Shown here piece by piece: positions 32,832-41,692 of a stretch of DNA of 64,000 nt (position 1 is the first letter of the stretch; each line of letters begins with the position of its first letter). The translations under genes were made by a program, and so were the position numbers. The notes below the pieces were generated by a model. The model made no database searches. It was not told the origin of the DNA and saw only the letters and a list, made by a program, of their open reading frames with translations. This DNA is from Bacillota bacterium (GTDB taxonomy: Bacteria > Bacillota > Bacilli > Alicyclobacillales > SLC66). Location: assembly GCA_021821055.1 (NCBI GenBank), contig JAKACX010000006.1, positions 1-64,000 of the forward strand. The letters run 5' to 3'.

Positions 32832-34433
32832 ATGCAGCGGATACTCGTCACTGACCCGCTTTCGGAACTGGGACTCGCCAAGTTGCATGAAGCTGCCGAC
32901 ATGGAGGTGGTGCTTCGTGTGGGCGCGAGCCATGCTGAACTGTTGGAACTGATACCGGAGTTTGACGCGCTGCTGGTCAGGAGCCAGACAAAGGTCTCAG
33001 CAGACGTGTTTCAGGCCGGCAAGCGGCTGCGCGTCGTCGGCCGCGCCGGCGTTGGCGTGGACAACATCGACGTGCGGGCCGCGACCAAGGCGGGCGTCCT
33101 CGTCATCAATGCGCCGGACGGAAATACGATCACCACGGCCGAGTTCACGTTTGGCATGATGCAGTCCCTGGCGCGGCACCTCCCTCAGGCGCACCAGAGC
33201 CTGCGGGAAGGAAGATGGGAACGCACGAAATTTGTCGGCGTCGAACTGCGCAAAAAGACCCTTGGGATCGTCGGACTTGGCCGGATCGGCGCCGAGGTGG
33301 CGCAGCGGGCGCAGGCGTTTGACATGCAGGTCGTCGCATACGATCCGTTTCTCACCCCCGCGCGCGCCGAGAAGATCGGAGTCAAGGCGGCCAGCCTGCA
33401 CGACACGATCCGCCACGCCGACTTCATCACTGTCCATACACCGCTGATCAAGGAGACGCACCACATCCTCGGCGATGCGGAGTTCGCCATCATGAAGCGC
33501 GGCGTACGCGTGCTCAACTGCGCGCGCGGAGGCATCATTGATGAATCAGCCCTGCGCAAGGCGCTCGACGACGGCATCGTCGCGGGAGCCGCGCTCGACG
33601 TCTACGAGGAAGAGCCGCCACACGGCAATCCCCTGCTCGAGTATCCGCAAGTGATCGCGACGCCGCACCTTGGCGCGTCGACGGTCGAGGCGCAGGTCAA
33701 CGTCGCGGTCGACGTCGCCGACGGCGTCGTGCAGATCCTGCGCGGCGGCGCGTATCCCCACACGGTGAACCTCCCGCCCCTGCCCCAGGAACTCAGGGAG
33801 GTGTTGGAACCTTACACGGAGATGGGCGAAGTGCTGGGCAGCCTGGCGTCGCAACTGATGCGCGGCGCAGTGCAGAAGGTGCACCTGCAGTACGAGGGCG
33901 AACCTGCGCAATACATTGTGGATCCCATCACGCGTTCGGCCCTCAAAGGTGTTTTGGCTCACCACTACGAAGACGAGGTGCATCTGATCAGCGCGGCTCT
34001 CGTGGCGGAAGAGATGGGCGTGGAGGTTGTCGAGAGCAAGGTCCCGAAAGGCGGGAGCCATGGGAACCGGGTGCGCATTGTTTTGCACGGCTTCGACGGC
34101 GCTCAGGTGTCCGCGGCTGGCACGTACATTCGCGGTCTGGGCATGCGCGTGGTGGAAATTGACGGGTTTCCGGTCGACATCACGCCGACGGCGGCCATGC
34201 TGATCACGTGGCACCGCGATCGTCCCGGCATCATCGGGCGCGCGGGCAGCGTGCTGGGACTGGCAGGCGTCAATATCGCGTCGATGCAGGTGGGACGGCG
34301 GCAGGAGGGCGGCCAGGCCGTTATGATTCTCGCCGTGGACCGGCCGGTTTCGGACGAGAGTGTGACGGCAATCCGCGACGCCGTCGGTATGGACCGCGTG
34401 GTGTATATCGAATTGCCGCTTGAAGACGAGTAG
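32832..34433 (+). CDS. serA: D-3-phosphoglycerate dehydrogenase
   Basis: First step of serine synthesis, oxidising 3-phosphoglycerate with NAD. The 533 residues have the NAD-fold motif GIVGLGRIGAEVA (about 144-156). The catalytic arginine lies in NCARGGIIDE and the histidine in TPHLGAST. The C terminus has the ASB domain and an ACT domain (about 460-530), the serine-binding regulatory module. The ATG at 32832 follows AGGAGGTGTGTGTAA. It stands alone behind the T-box leader, without serB or serC. Confidence 0.96.
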   Translation: MQRILVTDPLSELGLAKLHEAADMEVVLRVGASHAELLELIPEFDALLVRSQTKVSADVFQAGKRLRVVGRAGVGVDNIDVRAATKAGVLVINAPDGNTITTAEFTFGMMQSLARHLPQAHQSLREGRWERTKFVGVELRKKTLGIVGLGRIGAEVAQRAQAFDMQVVAYDPFLTPARAEKIGVKAASLHDTIRHADFITVHTPLIKETHHILGDAEFAIMKRGVRVLNCARGGIIDESALRKALDDGIVAGAALDVYEEEPPHGNPLLEYPQVIATPHLGASTVEAQVNVAVDVADGVVQILRGGAYPHTVNLPPLPQELREVLEPYTEMGEVLGSLASQLMRGAVQKVHLQYEGEPAQYIVDPITRSALKGVLAHHYEDEVHLISAALVAEEMGVEVVESKVPKGGSHGNRVRIVLHGFDGAQVSAAGTYIRGLGMRVVEIDGFPVDITPTAAMLITWHRDRPGIIGRAGSVLGLAGVNIASMQVGRRQEGGQAVMILAVDRPVSDESVTAIRDAVGMDRVVYIELPLEDE

Positions 34434-34456
34434 ACGAATCCTGTTCTCACGAGGTC

Positions 34457-34511
34457 GCCGCCCGGGCGCGAGACCCCAGCCGCACATAGCTGGGACCCGC
34501 GCCCGGGCGGC
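34457..34511. terminator. Strong bidirectional stem-loop between serA and moaA
   Basis: A 14-base perfect inverted repeat (34457-34470 with 34498-34511) with an inner 6-base stem (CCCAGC/GCTGGG). It lies between the convergent serA and moaA stops. No T run on either side, so termination efficiency is uncertain. Confidence 0.6.
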
Positions 34512-34517
34512 GCCATG

Positions 34518-35573
34518 TCAGCCCCCGATGCGGGACATCTCCACGCGGTCCGCAACCGGAGCCGCGTCCGCGCGCAGCTCGGAATAGCGGTCCACACGCC
34601 CGCTCCAAACCCCGGAAAGGAGCAGTCGAAGCTCCTCTTGCGGTCGGTCGCTGTTGAGCGCGGGCGTCAAGTCAACCCCGTGATCGGCAAACAGGCACGT
34701 GTACAGCATCCCTTCGGATGACAGCCGGGCCCTTCCGCAGGCACTGCAAAACGGCCGCGTAACCGACGCGATCACACCGATCTCTCCGCCTCCGTCGACA
34801 TAGCGGAAACGCGTCGCGACCTCCCCGCGATGGCGCGGCGGCACTTCCTCGAGCGGCCAGCGCCGCCCGATCCGGTCCAGAATCTCCACTGCCGGCACCA
34901 CTTCATCCCGGCGCCATTTATTCGTGTGACCGACGTCCATGTATTCGATGAAACGCAGAATATGACCGGTTCCACGAAAGTACTCCGCCATCGGTTCAAT
35001 TTCTCCGTCGTTTACTCCCCGGCGCACCACCATGTTGATCTTGACCGGCGCCAGACCCGCGGCGGCCGCGACCGAGATGGCTTCGAGCACCCGGGAAACA
35101 GGGCATCCCACTCCGTTCATGACGCGGACGATCGAGTCGTCAAGCGCGTCCAGACTGATCGTGATGCGTCGCAGGCCATGATCGCGCAATCGTTGCGCGC
35201 GCGATGCGGACAATGCCACGCCATTTGTCGTCATGGCGACCTCCCGCACGCCCGCCAGTTCCACCAGGTCGCGCACGAGTGTCTCCACGCCGCGACGCAA
35301 GAGGGGTTCCCCTCCCGTCAGATGGACCTTCTGGACGCCGGATTGGACAAAGACGCGCGCGATGCGCAGGATGTCTGGAAATGACAGCATGCGGCTCTCA
35401 GGCAAAAATGCATAGTCCGGGCCGAATACCTCCCGTGGCATGCAATAGGTGCAGCGTAGATTGCATCGGTCTGTCAGAGAAATGCGCAGATCGCGCAATG
35501 GACGCCCGAACGCGTCGTGCAACGGCTCGCGAACGGAGGCGCCCGCAACGGTGGTGTCTGGTGCATCTTCCAT
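34518..35573 (-). CDS. moaA: GTP 3',8-cyclase MoaA
   Basis: Radical SAM enzyme for the first step of molybdenum cofactor synthesis, making 3',8-cyclo-dihydro-GTP. The 351 residues have the first cluster motif CNLRCTYC (about 37-44), TGGEPLLR, and the C-terminal cluster cysteines CSAC and a later C near LYTC. The extreme C terminus SRIGG is diagnostic. I chose the ATG at 35573, seven bases after AAAGGGAGAG; the frame extends to 35666 without a better start. No other moa gene is nearby. Confidence 0.96.
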   Translation of the reverse strand: MEDAPDTTVAGASVREPLHDAFGRPLRDLRISLTDRCNLRCTYCMPREVFGPDYAFLPESRMLSFPDILRIARVFVQSGVQKVHLTGGEPLLRRGVETLVRDLVELAGVREVAMTTNGVALSASRAQRLRDHGLRRITISLDALDDSIVRVMNGVGCPVSRVLEAISVAAAAGLAPVKINMVVRRGVNDGEIEPMAEYFRGTGHILRFIEYMDVGHTNKWRRDEVVPAVEILDRIGRRWPLEEVPPRHRGEVATRFRYVDGGGEIGVIASVTRPFCSACGRARLSSEGMLYTCLFADHGVDLTPALNSDRPQEELRLLLSGVWSGRVDRYSELRADAAPVADRVEMSRIGG

Positions 35574-35831
35574 GGCGCAACTCTCCCTTTGTCGCAACAG
35601 CGCTGCACCCAGCATACAACTTGCGACGCGAATAGCAAGCCGTGCGATCCCAAGCTCTACATACAAATTACACTACTTCACCACGGGAACTTTCAGCGAA
35701 CTTCAAGGCCGGGTCCGTATTGTTGCCCTTGTCGAACAGGACTGAAAACGGTCACGACAAGCACACCGGTTCGACGGTGAACGTTCGGATCGGCGATCAA
35801 ATCGCCTGACAGAGAAAGGTGGTCAACACTC

Positions 35832-36725
35832 ATGAACAAACGTGCACGCAACATCACACTCGGCCTCGCTGCCGTCACACTCTCGGCGCCCATGCTCATA
35901 AGCGCCGGAGCGTTCGCGGATACAACCGTCAACAGTGCATTTAGCACGCATTATCAGGCCAATGTCCAGCATGAGGCGACCCTCATGCAACAGGCGCAGG
36001 CTTCAAGCACCACGAATGCACAGATCTCCGCGCTCCAGTCGGCCGTACAGAACATCGCGCAACAGGTCGCCGCGCTGTACACGGTGGAACAATCCCTCGC
36101 GACGAGCCGCCCGAGCATACCGCAGCCCGTGGTTCCCACCGTCAACAACACGGCCTACATGCACGACAGGACCGTCCTTCTCGGCCAGGCTGCGCATGAC
36201 TGGGCCATGATGAAAGTCTACAAGGCGCATCACAACAATCGGATGTATCGACTGCTGTCCAGCGATCACGCAAAAGCGGAGGCGCGTCTCTCGATCGTGG
36301 ACCACGCATGGATGGCCGCCAAACTCAAGGCGTCTGACACCGTGTGGCACACGCATCCGTATAACAACACCCTGCCCACTCTGCAGCAGTCCATTCTGGA
36401 CCTCCAGGGCGCGCAGATCCACTACACGGCGCAGTGGATAGCGGCGCAGAAGGCGGCCGTCGCGGCGGCCCAGGCACAAACGGTGTCCGTGGCGATTCCG
36501 TCGAATGTCACCCTGCCGGCGGGGAGCCCGACATCCATGACGGCGGCCTTTTCCCAAAACGGCTCGACGGTTCAGACCGTCAGTGTGCCCCTGACGGCTC
36601 TCGCCAACAACACCGTGACCTTCGCGGCTCCGTCCGGGCTGGCCGCAGGCACATACACCGTGACCGTCTCGCTTGTCTACGGAACGAGCACGATTACGGC
36701 GACCGGAAGCGCGACTGTCCAGTAA
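35832..36725 (+). CDS. Secreted protein with helical region and C-terminal beta domain
   Basis: 297 residues. A signal peptide ends near AGAFA-DTT (about residue 29). A helical segment follows (about 45-95) with repeated glutamine, serine and alanine, then a region rich in histidine and tryptophan, including KAHHNNRMYRLLSS. The last 80 residues, with TVSVPLTALANNTVTF, look like an Ig-like or fibronectin-type beta domain rich in threonine and valine. No catalytic motif is seen. The ATG at 35832 follows AAAGGTGG. The unit ends in a 14-base hairpin. Function unknown; surface or biofilm role is a guess. Confidence 0.75.
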   Translation: MNKRARNITLGLAAVTLSAPMLISAGAFADTTVNSAFSTHYQANVQHEATLMQQAQASSTTNAQISALQSAVQNIAQQVAALYTVEQSLATSRPSIPQPVVPTVNNTAYMHDRTVLLGQAAHDWAMMKVYKAHHNNRMYRLLSSDHAKAEARLSIVDHAWMAAKLKASDTVWHTHPYNNTLPTLQQSILDLQGAQIHYTAQWIAAQKAAVAAAQAQTVSVAIPSNVTLPAGSPTSMTAAFSQNGSTVQTVSVPLTALANNTVTFAAPSGLAAGTYTVTVSLVYGTSTITATGSATVQ

Positions 36726-36773
36726 CGCTTCGCGCTGCGCATCCGCTGACTCTCGTCGGCCATACCAGATCCG

Positions 36774-36815
36774 GCAAACAGCGTTCGTTGGCGCCGTCCT
36801 TCGAACGCTGTTTGC
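36774..36815 (+). terminator. Stem-loop after the secreted-protein gene
   Basis: A 14-base perfect inverted repeat (36774-36787 with 36802-36815) about 50 bases after the plus-strand stop. No clear T run follows. Confidence 0.5.
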
Positions 36816-36864
36816 GCGCGGTCCGCTCGTCTGACCTGTCGGGCCCAGCCTGTCCACCGCGGAG

Positions 36865-37296
36865 TCAGTCCGCCGACTCGCCGGAGAACGTCTTGAGTTT
36901 CTTGCGCTGCACCATGATCTCCACCATCGCGCACAGCACGTGGTAATCCGTCTCGTCAAGCCTGCTCACACGGTGGGCCATCGCCAGATACGGTTGCGCG
37001 TCCTCGCGCGACACGAAGCTTTGCAGGTACCCCGGAAGTTCCTCAGGGCCGCCGTAGCTCGTGTCGTCCGGCAGGTTCGTCGCATCCGCTCCGTCGCAGA
37101 GATACCCGATCGGGACCCCAAGCGCCTCCGCTATGCGAATGGCGTAATCGAGCGACGGGTGCCGCTGACCGCGCTCCACCGAGCTGATATGAGGCGTCGA
37201 AATCCCTGTCCGGTAGCCCAGTTCCTGCTGGGTCAGACCGCGCCTGTGACGCAGCAGGCGGATCTTGCGACCAAGAAGTTTGCTCAATCCAGTCAC
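36865..37296 (-). CDS. XRE family transcription regulator (SinR-like)
   Basis: DNA-binding protein of about 143 residues. The helix-turn-helix (about 10-62) contains LGRKIRLLRHRRGLTQQELG and SSVERGQRHPS, typical of the XRE/SinR fold. The C-terminal 60 residues are mixed and could be an oligomer or partner domain. The frame opens at 37347, but the upstream ATGs lie in or near the promoter -10. I chose the GTG at 37296; a TTG at 37287 has a slightly better ribosome site. The upstream region is unusually AT rich. Targets unknown, though self-regulation is common in this family. Confidence 0.8.
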   Translation of the reverse strand: MTGLSKLLGRKIRLLRHRRGLTQQELGYRTGISTPHISSVERGQRHPSLDYAIRIAEALGVPIGYLCDGADATNLPDDTSYGGPEELPGYLQSFVSREDAQPYLAMAHRVSRLDETDYHVLCAMVEIMVQRKKLKTFSGESAD

Positions 37297-37333
37297 CCCA
37301 TCATAATATGTATCATTAATCTTGACTACGGAT

Positions 37334-37363
37334 ATCATACTATACAAATGTGTAGATTGTAAA
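37334..37363 (-). promoter_or_regulatory. Promoter for the XRE regulator
   Basis: Minus strand TTTACA (37358-37363), 18-base spacer, TATGAT (37334-37339). It supports a start codon downstream of 37330. Confidence 0.55.
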
Positions 37364-37373
37364 GAGCTGAATT

Positions 37374-37385
37374 GATAAATTTATC
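37374..37385. promoter_or_regulatory. 12-base AT-rich palindrome, possible operator
   Basis: GATAAATTTATC at 37374-37385 is a perfect palindrome just upstream of the XRE gene promoter. It is a candidate binding site for that regulator. Confidence 0.35.
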
Positions 37386-37470
37386 TAATACATAACAGTC
37401 TTGTAAACTATCATAAAGATGTGTTCTGAGAAGGAGCTTCCTCCACCTGGACTGTCTTCGACGAGGGCGC

Positions 37471-37504
37471 AAAAAACGCGCGCCGGCCGCTCCCGTCGCG
37501 CGTT
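37471..37504 (-). terminator. Intrinsic terminator after the PHP phosphatase gene
   Basis: AACGCGCG (37475-37482) pairs with CGCGCGTT (37497-37504), followed on the minus strand by a T run (37471-37476). Confidence 0.8.
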
Positions 37505-37531
37505 GTAAACCATTCCTCCGTCCTTCCCGCT

Positions 37532-38344
37532 CTAGCCCATGGCCTCGCTGCGCCGCCGGCGCTCCGTAAACACGGTCAGTTCCCGGTACCCGGCGCCGCG
37601 CGCGTAGGCCACGGCCTGATCGTAGTCAGCCCCAACGTCCTCGGGCCTGTGCGCGTCCGAATTGATCACCACCGGTACGCTCTTGGCATGGCACGCGCGC
37701 AACAGGCCTGGCGCGGGGTACATCTTTCCCACGGGTTTGCGCAAACCCGCGGTCGAGATCTCCACGACCGCGCCGTGTCGGGCGAATAGTTCCGCCAAAC
37801 GAGCGTACCATTCGCTCAGGAACACCTCATCGTCCGGTTCATGGCCGAACACCTTGATGACATCGGCGTGTCCGACGAAGTCGTAGAGACGGGCCTCAAC
37901 CATCCGGCTGAGAATGCCGAAGTACTCGTCATAGGTCGCCGCGACGTCGCGTCCCGACCACAGGTGTTTCATTTCGGACAGGTCGAAGCCGAAGTCCCCC
38001 AGCCAGTGCACCGACCCGATCACATAGTCAAACGGGTACTGCCGGATGAAGTCCTCCAACTCCTTTTCCTTCCCGGGTATGTAGTCGAGCTCCAAACCGA
38101 ACTTGACGTGGTGTCCGGCCTTTCGGGCCTGCTCCACCATGCCCCAGTACTCGTCCATCGACTGCGTCCGCCGCTCGCGCGTCCACGGGTTGTCGAGCAG
38201 ATGCGCCGTTTCCCTGAAGCGGTATCCGTGCTCCGACACCCCGTACTCGGCGATCCCGCGCTCGTGCGCGACGCGCAGGAAATTCTCCAGCCACGGGACG
38301 GTGTACGGACCGCGCTCCGTGTGCGTATGGTAATCCGTCAGCAT
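37532..38344 (-). CDS. PHP domain phosphatase, histidinol-phosphatase-like
   Basis: Metal-dependent phosphoesterase of the HisJ type, which removes phosphate from histidinol phosphate. In 270 residues the PHP motifs are DYHTHTE at the N terminus, SEHGY, GLELDYIP, GSVHW, GHADVI, and NSDAHRPED near the C terminus. They fit the three-metal site. I chose the ATG at 38344 with GAGG six bases before. No other his gene is in the window, so a different phosphate substrate is possible. It is followed by a terminator. Confidence 0.85.
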   Translation of the reverse strand: MLTDYHTHTERGPYTVPWLENFLRVAHERGIAEYGVSEHGYRFRETAHLLDNPWTRERRTQSMDEYWGMVEQARKAGHHVKFGLELDYIPGKEKELEDFIRQYPFDYVIGSVHWLGDFGFDLSEMKHLWSGRDVAATYDEYFGILSRMVEARLYDFVGHADVIKVFGHEPDDEVFLSEWYARLAELFARHGAVVEISTAGLRKPVGKMYPAPGLLRACHAKSVPVVINSDAHRPEDVGADYDQAVAYARGAGYRELTVFTERRRRSEAMG

Positions 38345-38398
38345 GTCGATCCTCACTCTCCCGAAAGTCTCCCGGCCCCTCTCTCCCGCCCGGAGATT

Positions 38399-38815
38399 TC
38401 ACAACGCGATGTGTCCTAACAGCCTTCTGTGCTCCGCCATGAGGCACCGGTTCGACGCGACGAACAACCCCTGTTCCCGCGCGGATTCCTCCGCCCCCGG
38501 CGCCTGCAGCCCCGCCTGCAGCCAGATTCCGCGCGCCCCGACCGCGATGGCGTCCGCAACAATGGCGGGAATCTCCTCCGGCTTGCGAAACACGTCCACA
38601 AGGTCGACCGGCCCCTCAATGTCGCGCAGCGACGCTTTCGCCGGACGGCCAAGCACCGTGTCGACGAACGGGTTCACCGGAATGACCTCATAGCCTTGCG
38701 CCTGCAGGTAGGACGCCACCCTGTGGCTGTCCTTGGACGGATCGTCGGACAACCCCACAACCGCGATGGTCTTCACGCCCCGCAAAAAGTCTGCCGCATC
38801 TCCATCCATATACAT
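38399..38815 (-). CDS. CoA-binding domain protein (YccU-like)
   Basis: Small Rossmann-type CoA-binding protein, 138 residues. It has the nucleotide-type motif TIAVVGLSDDPSKDSHRV (about 16-33), PVNPFVDTVLG, and IWLQAGLQAPGAEE. Function of this family is not established; it may bind CoA or a related cofactor. I chose the ATG at 38815, ten bases after GGAGG. The frame is open to 38944 without a better start. Confidence 0.85.
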   Translation of the reverse strand: MYMDGDAADFLRGVKTIAVVGLSDDPSKDSHRVASYLQAQGYEVIPVNPFVDTVLGRPAKASLRDIEGPVDLVDVFRKPEEIPAIVADAIAVGARGIWLQAGLQAPGAEESAREQGLFVASNRCLMAEHRRLLGHIAL

Positions 38816-38931
38816 TCCGCTTCTTCCTCCGATCGGCGAATGCGATCCGTTCCTTGCGCACCCGCGATGACGCCGGGTGGAGCCGCCGTGGACTCCCGAA
38901 CCGTCGGCGCGCGCCGGCGCCGCCGTACGGT

Positions 38932-39108
38932 CTACCACAAACACTTCACGCCGTAGCGTCCCCTCTTCGTGCGGTACACGTACACATAGCGCGGCGACCG
39001 CCGCGGAGCCGCCAAAAAGAAACCTTCCTCACGAATGCGCGTGGCAAGGCATCCAGCCTGAAACTCGCTGTCGTACAGTCGTCCGCTGTAAACCCACGCC
39101 ACCCGCAT
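38932..39108 (-). CDS. Small protein, member B of the two-member family
   Basis: A 58-residue frame from ATG (39108) to TAG, with AAAGGGG upstream and a good promoter at 39125-39153. It shares WVYSGRLYDS and VYRTKRGRYGV with the 28939-29109 protein, plus alanines and an arginine at matching spacings. The middle is basic and hydrophobic (REEGFFLAAPRRSPRYVYVY). Function unknown. A conserved pair with its own promoter argues for a real gene. Confidence 0.75.
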   Translation of the reverse strand: MRVAWVYSGRLYDSEFQAGCLATRIREEGFFLAAPRRSPRYVYVYRTKRGRYGVKCLW

Positions 39109-39124
39109 TCATCCCCTTTCCTAC

Positions 39125-39153
39125 ACCATACTTCCCAACGCTGCGCAATGCAA
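39125..39153 (-). promoter_or_regulatory. SigmaA-type promoter for small protein B
   Basis: Minus strand TTGCAT (39148-39153), 17-base spacer, TATGGT (39125-39130). The start near 39118 leaves only about 10 bases before the ATG at 39108. Confidence 0.65.
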
Positions 39154-39169
39154 CCGGCGCCTTTGCCCG

Positions 39170-40945
39170 TCAATCGCCGTCGCACGCGTCCTTGGCCTGC
39201 GGCAGGATGACGGAAAATGTCGTACCCTGCCGCGGAGCGCTCTCCACCAATATATCCCCGCCGTGCGCCCGGATCAGATTGCGCGCGATGGCCAGTCCGA
39301 GACCCGTTCCTCCCCGCGACCTGGTGCGCGCCTTGTCTGCCTTGTAGAAACGCTCGAACACGAACGGCAGGTCTTCTCCGGAAATGCCCTCGCCCGTATC
39401 CACAACCCGCAACACGACGGCGCCGTCGCGCCGCTCGACGACGATTTCGACGCCCCCCTCCGCCGTGTGGCGCAGGGCGTTGTCCGTAAGGTTGGTCAGC
39501 ACCTGTTCAATGCGGTCCGCATCCCCGCACACCCCCATCGCATCCGCGTCGCTTCGCACCTCGATGGACAGACCGCGTTCGGCGCACACCGCCTGGAACT
39601 TGCGCGCGACCTTGCGCGCGACAGGAGTGACATCCGTCCATTCGCGGCGCATGGAGAAGTGTCCGCTCTCGGTCTGGGCGAGATCGAGGAGGTCGTTGAC
39701 CAGGCGGCGCATCCGCAAAGACTCGTCGTGTATGATCTGCGTCATCTCGCGCCGTTGCTGCGGATCGTCGCCAAACTCGTCGAGCAGCGCCTCCGCGTAG
39801 CCCTGGAACAGCGCGAGCGGCGTGCGCAATTCATGCGAGACGTTCGCGACGAAGTCCTTGCGCAGCCGTTCCAGTCCCCGTTCTTCCGTCACGTCGCGCA
39901 CGACGGCGAGCGTACCGCGCAGCATCTCCGGGTCGTCAGGTTCATACAGCGGCGTCATGGTGACGACAAGGTCGTGTCCGCGCCACGTGAATTCGCGTAC
40001 CACGGTGTCATGCGCTCGGACCACGTCGCGCTGCACCTCCACCATGTCCGGCGGCAGGGTCAGGCCGTCGCCCGCGTCTTGCCGCGCGGGACCGAGCCGC
40101 CGGATGGCCGCGGGATTGAGCAGCGTCACCTGTCCGTTCAGGTCCGACGCCAGCACGGCGTCGGTCATCGCGGTCAGGATGCCTGCCACCTCCTCTTTCT
40201 CCTGGCGCAGCGCGCGGACCGAGCGCTCCAGTTCCGCGGCCACATGGTTGAACGTGTGTCCAAGTCGGCCCACCTCGTCCTTCGTCACCACGCGCACCCG
40301 CATGTCGAAGTGACCTTTCGCCATCTCCGCCGCCGCTTCATTCATCTCGATCAGCGGTTGCGACAGATTCTTTGAGACGACAAAAGCCAATCCTGTCGTC
40401 AGTAAGGTACCCAGAACCACGGCAAAGATGATCAGGCTCGTGATCGTGCGCGCCGGATCGCCCGCCGAAACGCCTGCGGATTCAGTGAGGGCCGCAAATG
40501 CGACCGTTTGGCCGAGAGCGTTGTGAACGGCGGTGAGGGCGTACAGACGGGCGGGCGCCGCGGACGGCGCCCGGTGCGCGACAAAGAGCGGAGCGACCTG
40601 CGGGATGATGGCCTCGCCCTGCGCCAGAGCCAAGCGCTCCGAAGGCGACAGCATGCTGACCATGCGTTTTGTATAGACGCTTTGTGAGGGTGGCGGAACA
40701 AGGTAAAAGTGACTATGGAAAGGCGATTCCAGATACTTTCCAATCTCCGATTCCAGCCGGGCGGTTGGTTGGCGTTCGAGCAATTGACCCACAATGTCCG
40801 TCTGGTTCAGCAGGTCATGCCGCTGCACGGCCTGCACGTACGACGCAAAGAATTGCGCCAGATACAGAGCGAGAATCAGCAACACGACCAGAACCAGCCC
40901 GACGATCGTCAGCCACAGCTTGCGGACGATGCTCCGCCGGATCAC
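39170..40945 (-). CDS. resE: Sensor histidine kinase (ResE/PhoR type)
   Basis: Membrane sensor kinase that pairs with the response regulator just upstream. The 591 residues have membrane segments at about 9-31 and 165-187 with an extracellular domain between, then a HAMP domain, a PAS domain (about 250-340), HisKA with VSHELRTPL (the phospho-accepting histidine), and the HATPase with LTNLTDNALRH, DTGEGI and GGTGLGLAIA. The start codon GTG overlaps the resD stop by one base. In B. subtilis ResE senses oxygen limitation; the PAS layout fits. The resABC genes of that locus are missing here. Confidence 0.9.
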   Translation of the reverse strand: MIRRSIVRKLWLTIVGLVLVVLLILALYLAQFFASYVQAVQRHDLLNQTDIVGQLLERQPTARLESEIGKYLESPFHSHFYLVPPPSQSVYTKRMVSMLSPSERLALAQGEAIIPQVAPLFVAHRAPSAAPARLYALTAVHNALGQTVAFAALTESAGVSAGDPARTITSLIIFAVVLGTLLTTGLAFVVSKNLSQPLIEMNEAAAEMAKGHFDMRVRVVTKDEVGRLGHTFNHVAAELERSVRALRQEKEEVAGILTAMTDAVLASDLNGQVTLLNPAAIRRLGPARQDAGDGLTLPPDMVEVQRDVVRAHDTVVREFTWRGHDLVVTMTPLYEPDDPEMLRGTLAVVRDVTEERGLERLRKDFVANVSHELRTPLALFQGYAEALLDEFGDDPQQRREMTQIIHDESLRMRRLVNDLLDLAQTESGHFSMRREWTDVTPVARKVARKFQAVCAERGLSIEVRSDADAMGVCGDADRIEQVLTNLTDNALRHTAEGGVEIVVERRDGAVVLRVVDTGEGISGEDLPFVFERFYKADKARTRSRGGTGLGLAIARNLIRAHGGDILVESAPRQGTTFSVILPQAKDACDGD

Positions 40946-41658
40946 TACTCGGTCACCTCAAACTTGTACCCCACGCCCCACACCGTGTGAATATGGTGCG
41001 GCACGCGGTTGGAGGCGCGCCCGAGCTTCTCCCGCAAGCGCTTGACGTGCGTGTCAACCGTCCGTTGGTCGCCGAAAAACTGATAGTTCCACACGTCGCG
41101 CAGCAGCTCTTCGCGGCTGAACACCTTCTCGGGCCTCTGCGCCAGGTACAGCAGGAGTTCAAACTCCTTGGGAGTGAGCAGCACCTCCTGCTCCTCGACG
41201 ACCACCTTGCGCGAATCGACATTGATCACCAGTCCGGGAAAGGTGAGAATGTGGCCCACCGCCGCCTGCTTGTCCTCCGCGCCAACTCCACTGCGGCGCA
41301 ATAATGCCTTGACGCGCATGATGAGTTCGCGCGGACTGAACGGTTTGACCACGTAATCGTCGGCGCCCAGCTCAAATCCATGAACGCGGTTGCTTTCATC
41401 GCCCGACGCCGTCAGCATGATGATGGGCGTATCCTTGTACTGCCTGATCTCTGCACAGACATCCCTGCCGTCCATCCCGGGGAGCATCAGGTCCAAAATA
41501 ATGAGCGCGTAATCCGTGTTCAACGCCTTGGACAACGCTTCCGCTCCGTCCTCGGCTTCCTCGACGTCAAATGCGTTTCTTTCCAGATACATGCGCACCA
41601 AACGGCGGATCCGCTCCTCGTCGTCGACAATAAGGACCCGCTCGCGACCTGCCTCCAC
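40945..41658 (-). CDS. resD: OmpR-family response regulator ResD
   Basis: DNA-binding regulator controlled by the adjacent kinase. The 237 residues have a receiver domain with acidic pocket VDDEE, phosphorylation aspartate in LILDLMLPG (about 55), lysine in VVKPFSPREL, and a winged-helix C terminus with LTPKEFELLLYL and VDTHVKRLREKLG. In B. subtilis ResD-ResE controls aerobic and anaerobic respiration genes. It starts 34 bases after the rluB stop. Confidence 0.92.
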   Translation of the reverse strand: MEAGRERVLIVDDEERIRRLVRMYLERNAFDVEEAEDGAEALSKALNTDYALIILDLMLPGMDGRDVCAEIRQYKDTPIIMLTASGDESNRVHGFELGADDYVVKPFSPRELIMRVKALLRRSGVGAEDKQAAVGHILTFPGLVINVDSRKVVVEEQEVLLTPKEFELLLYLAQRPEKVFSREELLRDVWNYQFFGDQRTVDTHVKRLREKLGRASNRVPHHIHTVWGVGYKFEVTE

Positions 41659-41692
41659 GCGATTTCCTCCTTATCCATTTCTCCCTTTTAGA

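Noticed and set aside
19768-34466. Shared 14-mer GGTCGCCGCCCGGG after the phosphoesterase and serA
   Set aside because: A repeated 14-mer is expected by chance several times in 64 kb, more so at high GC.
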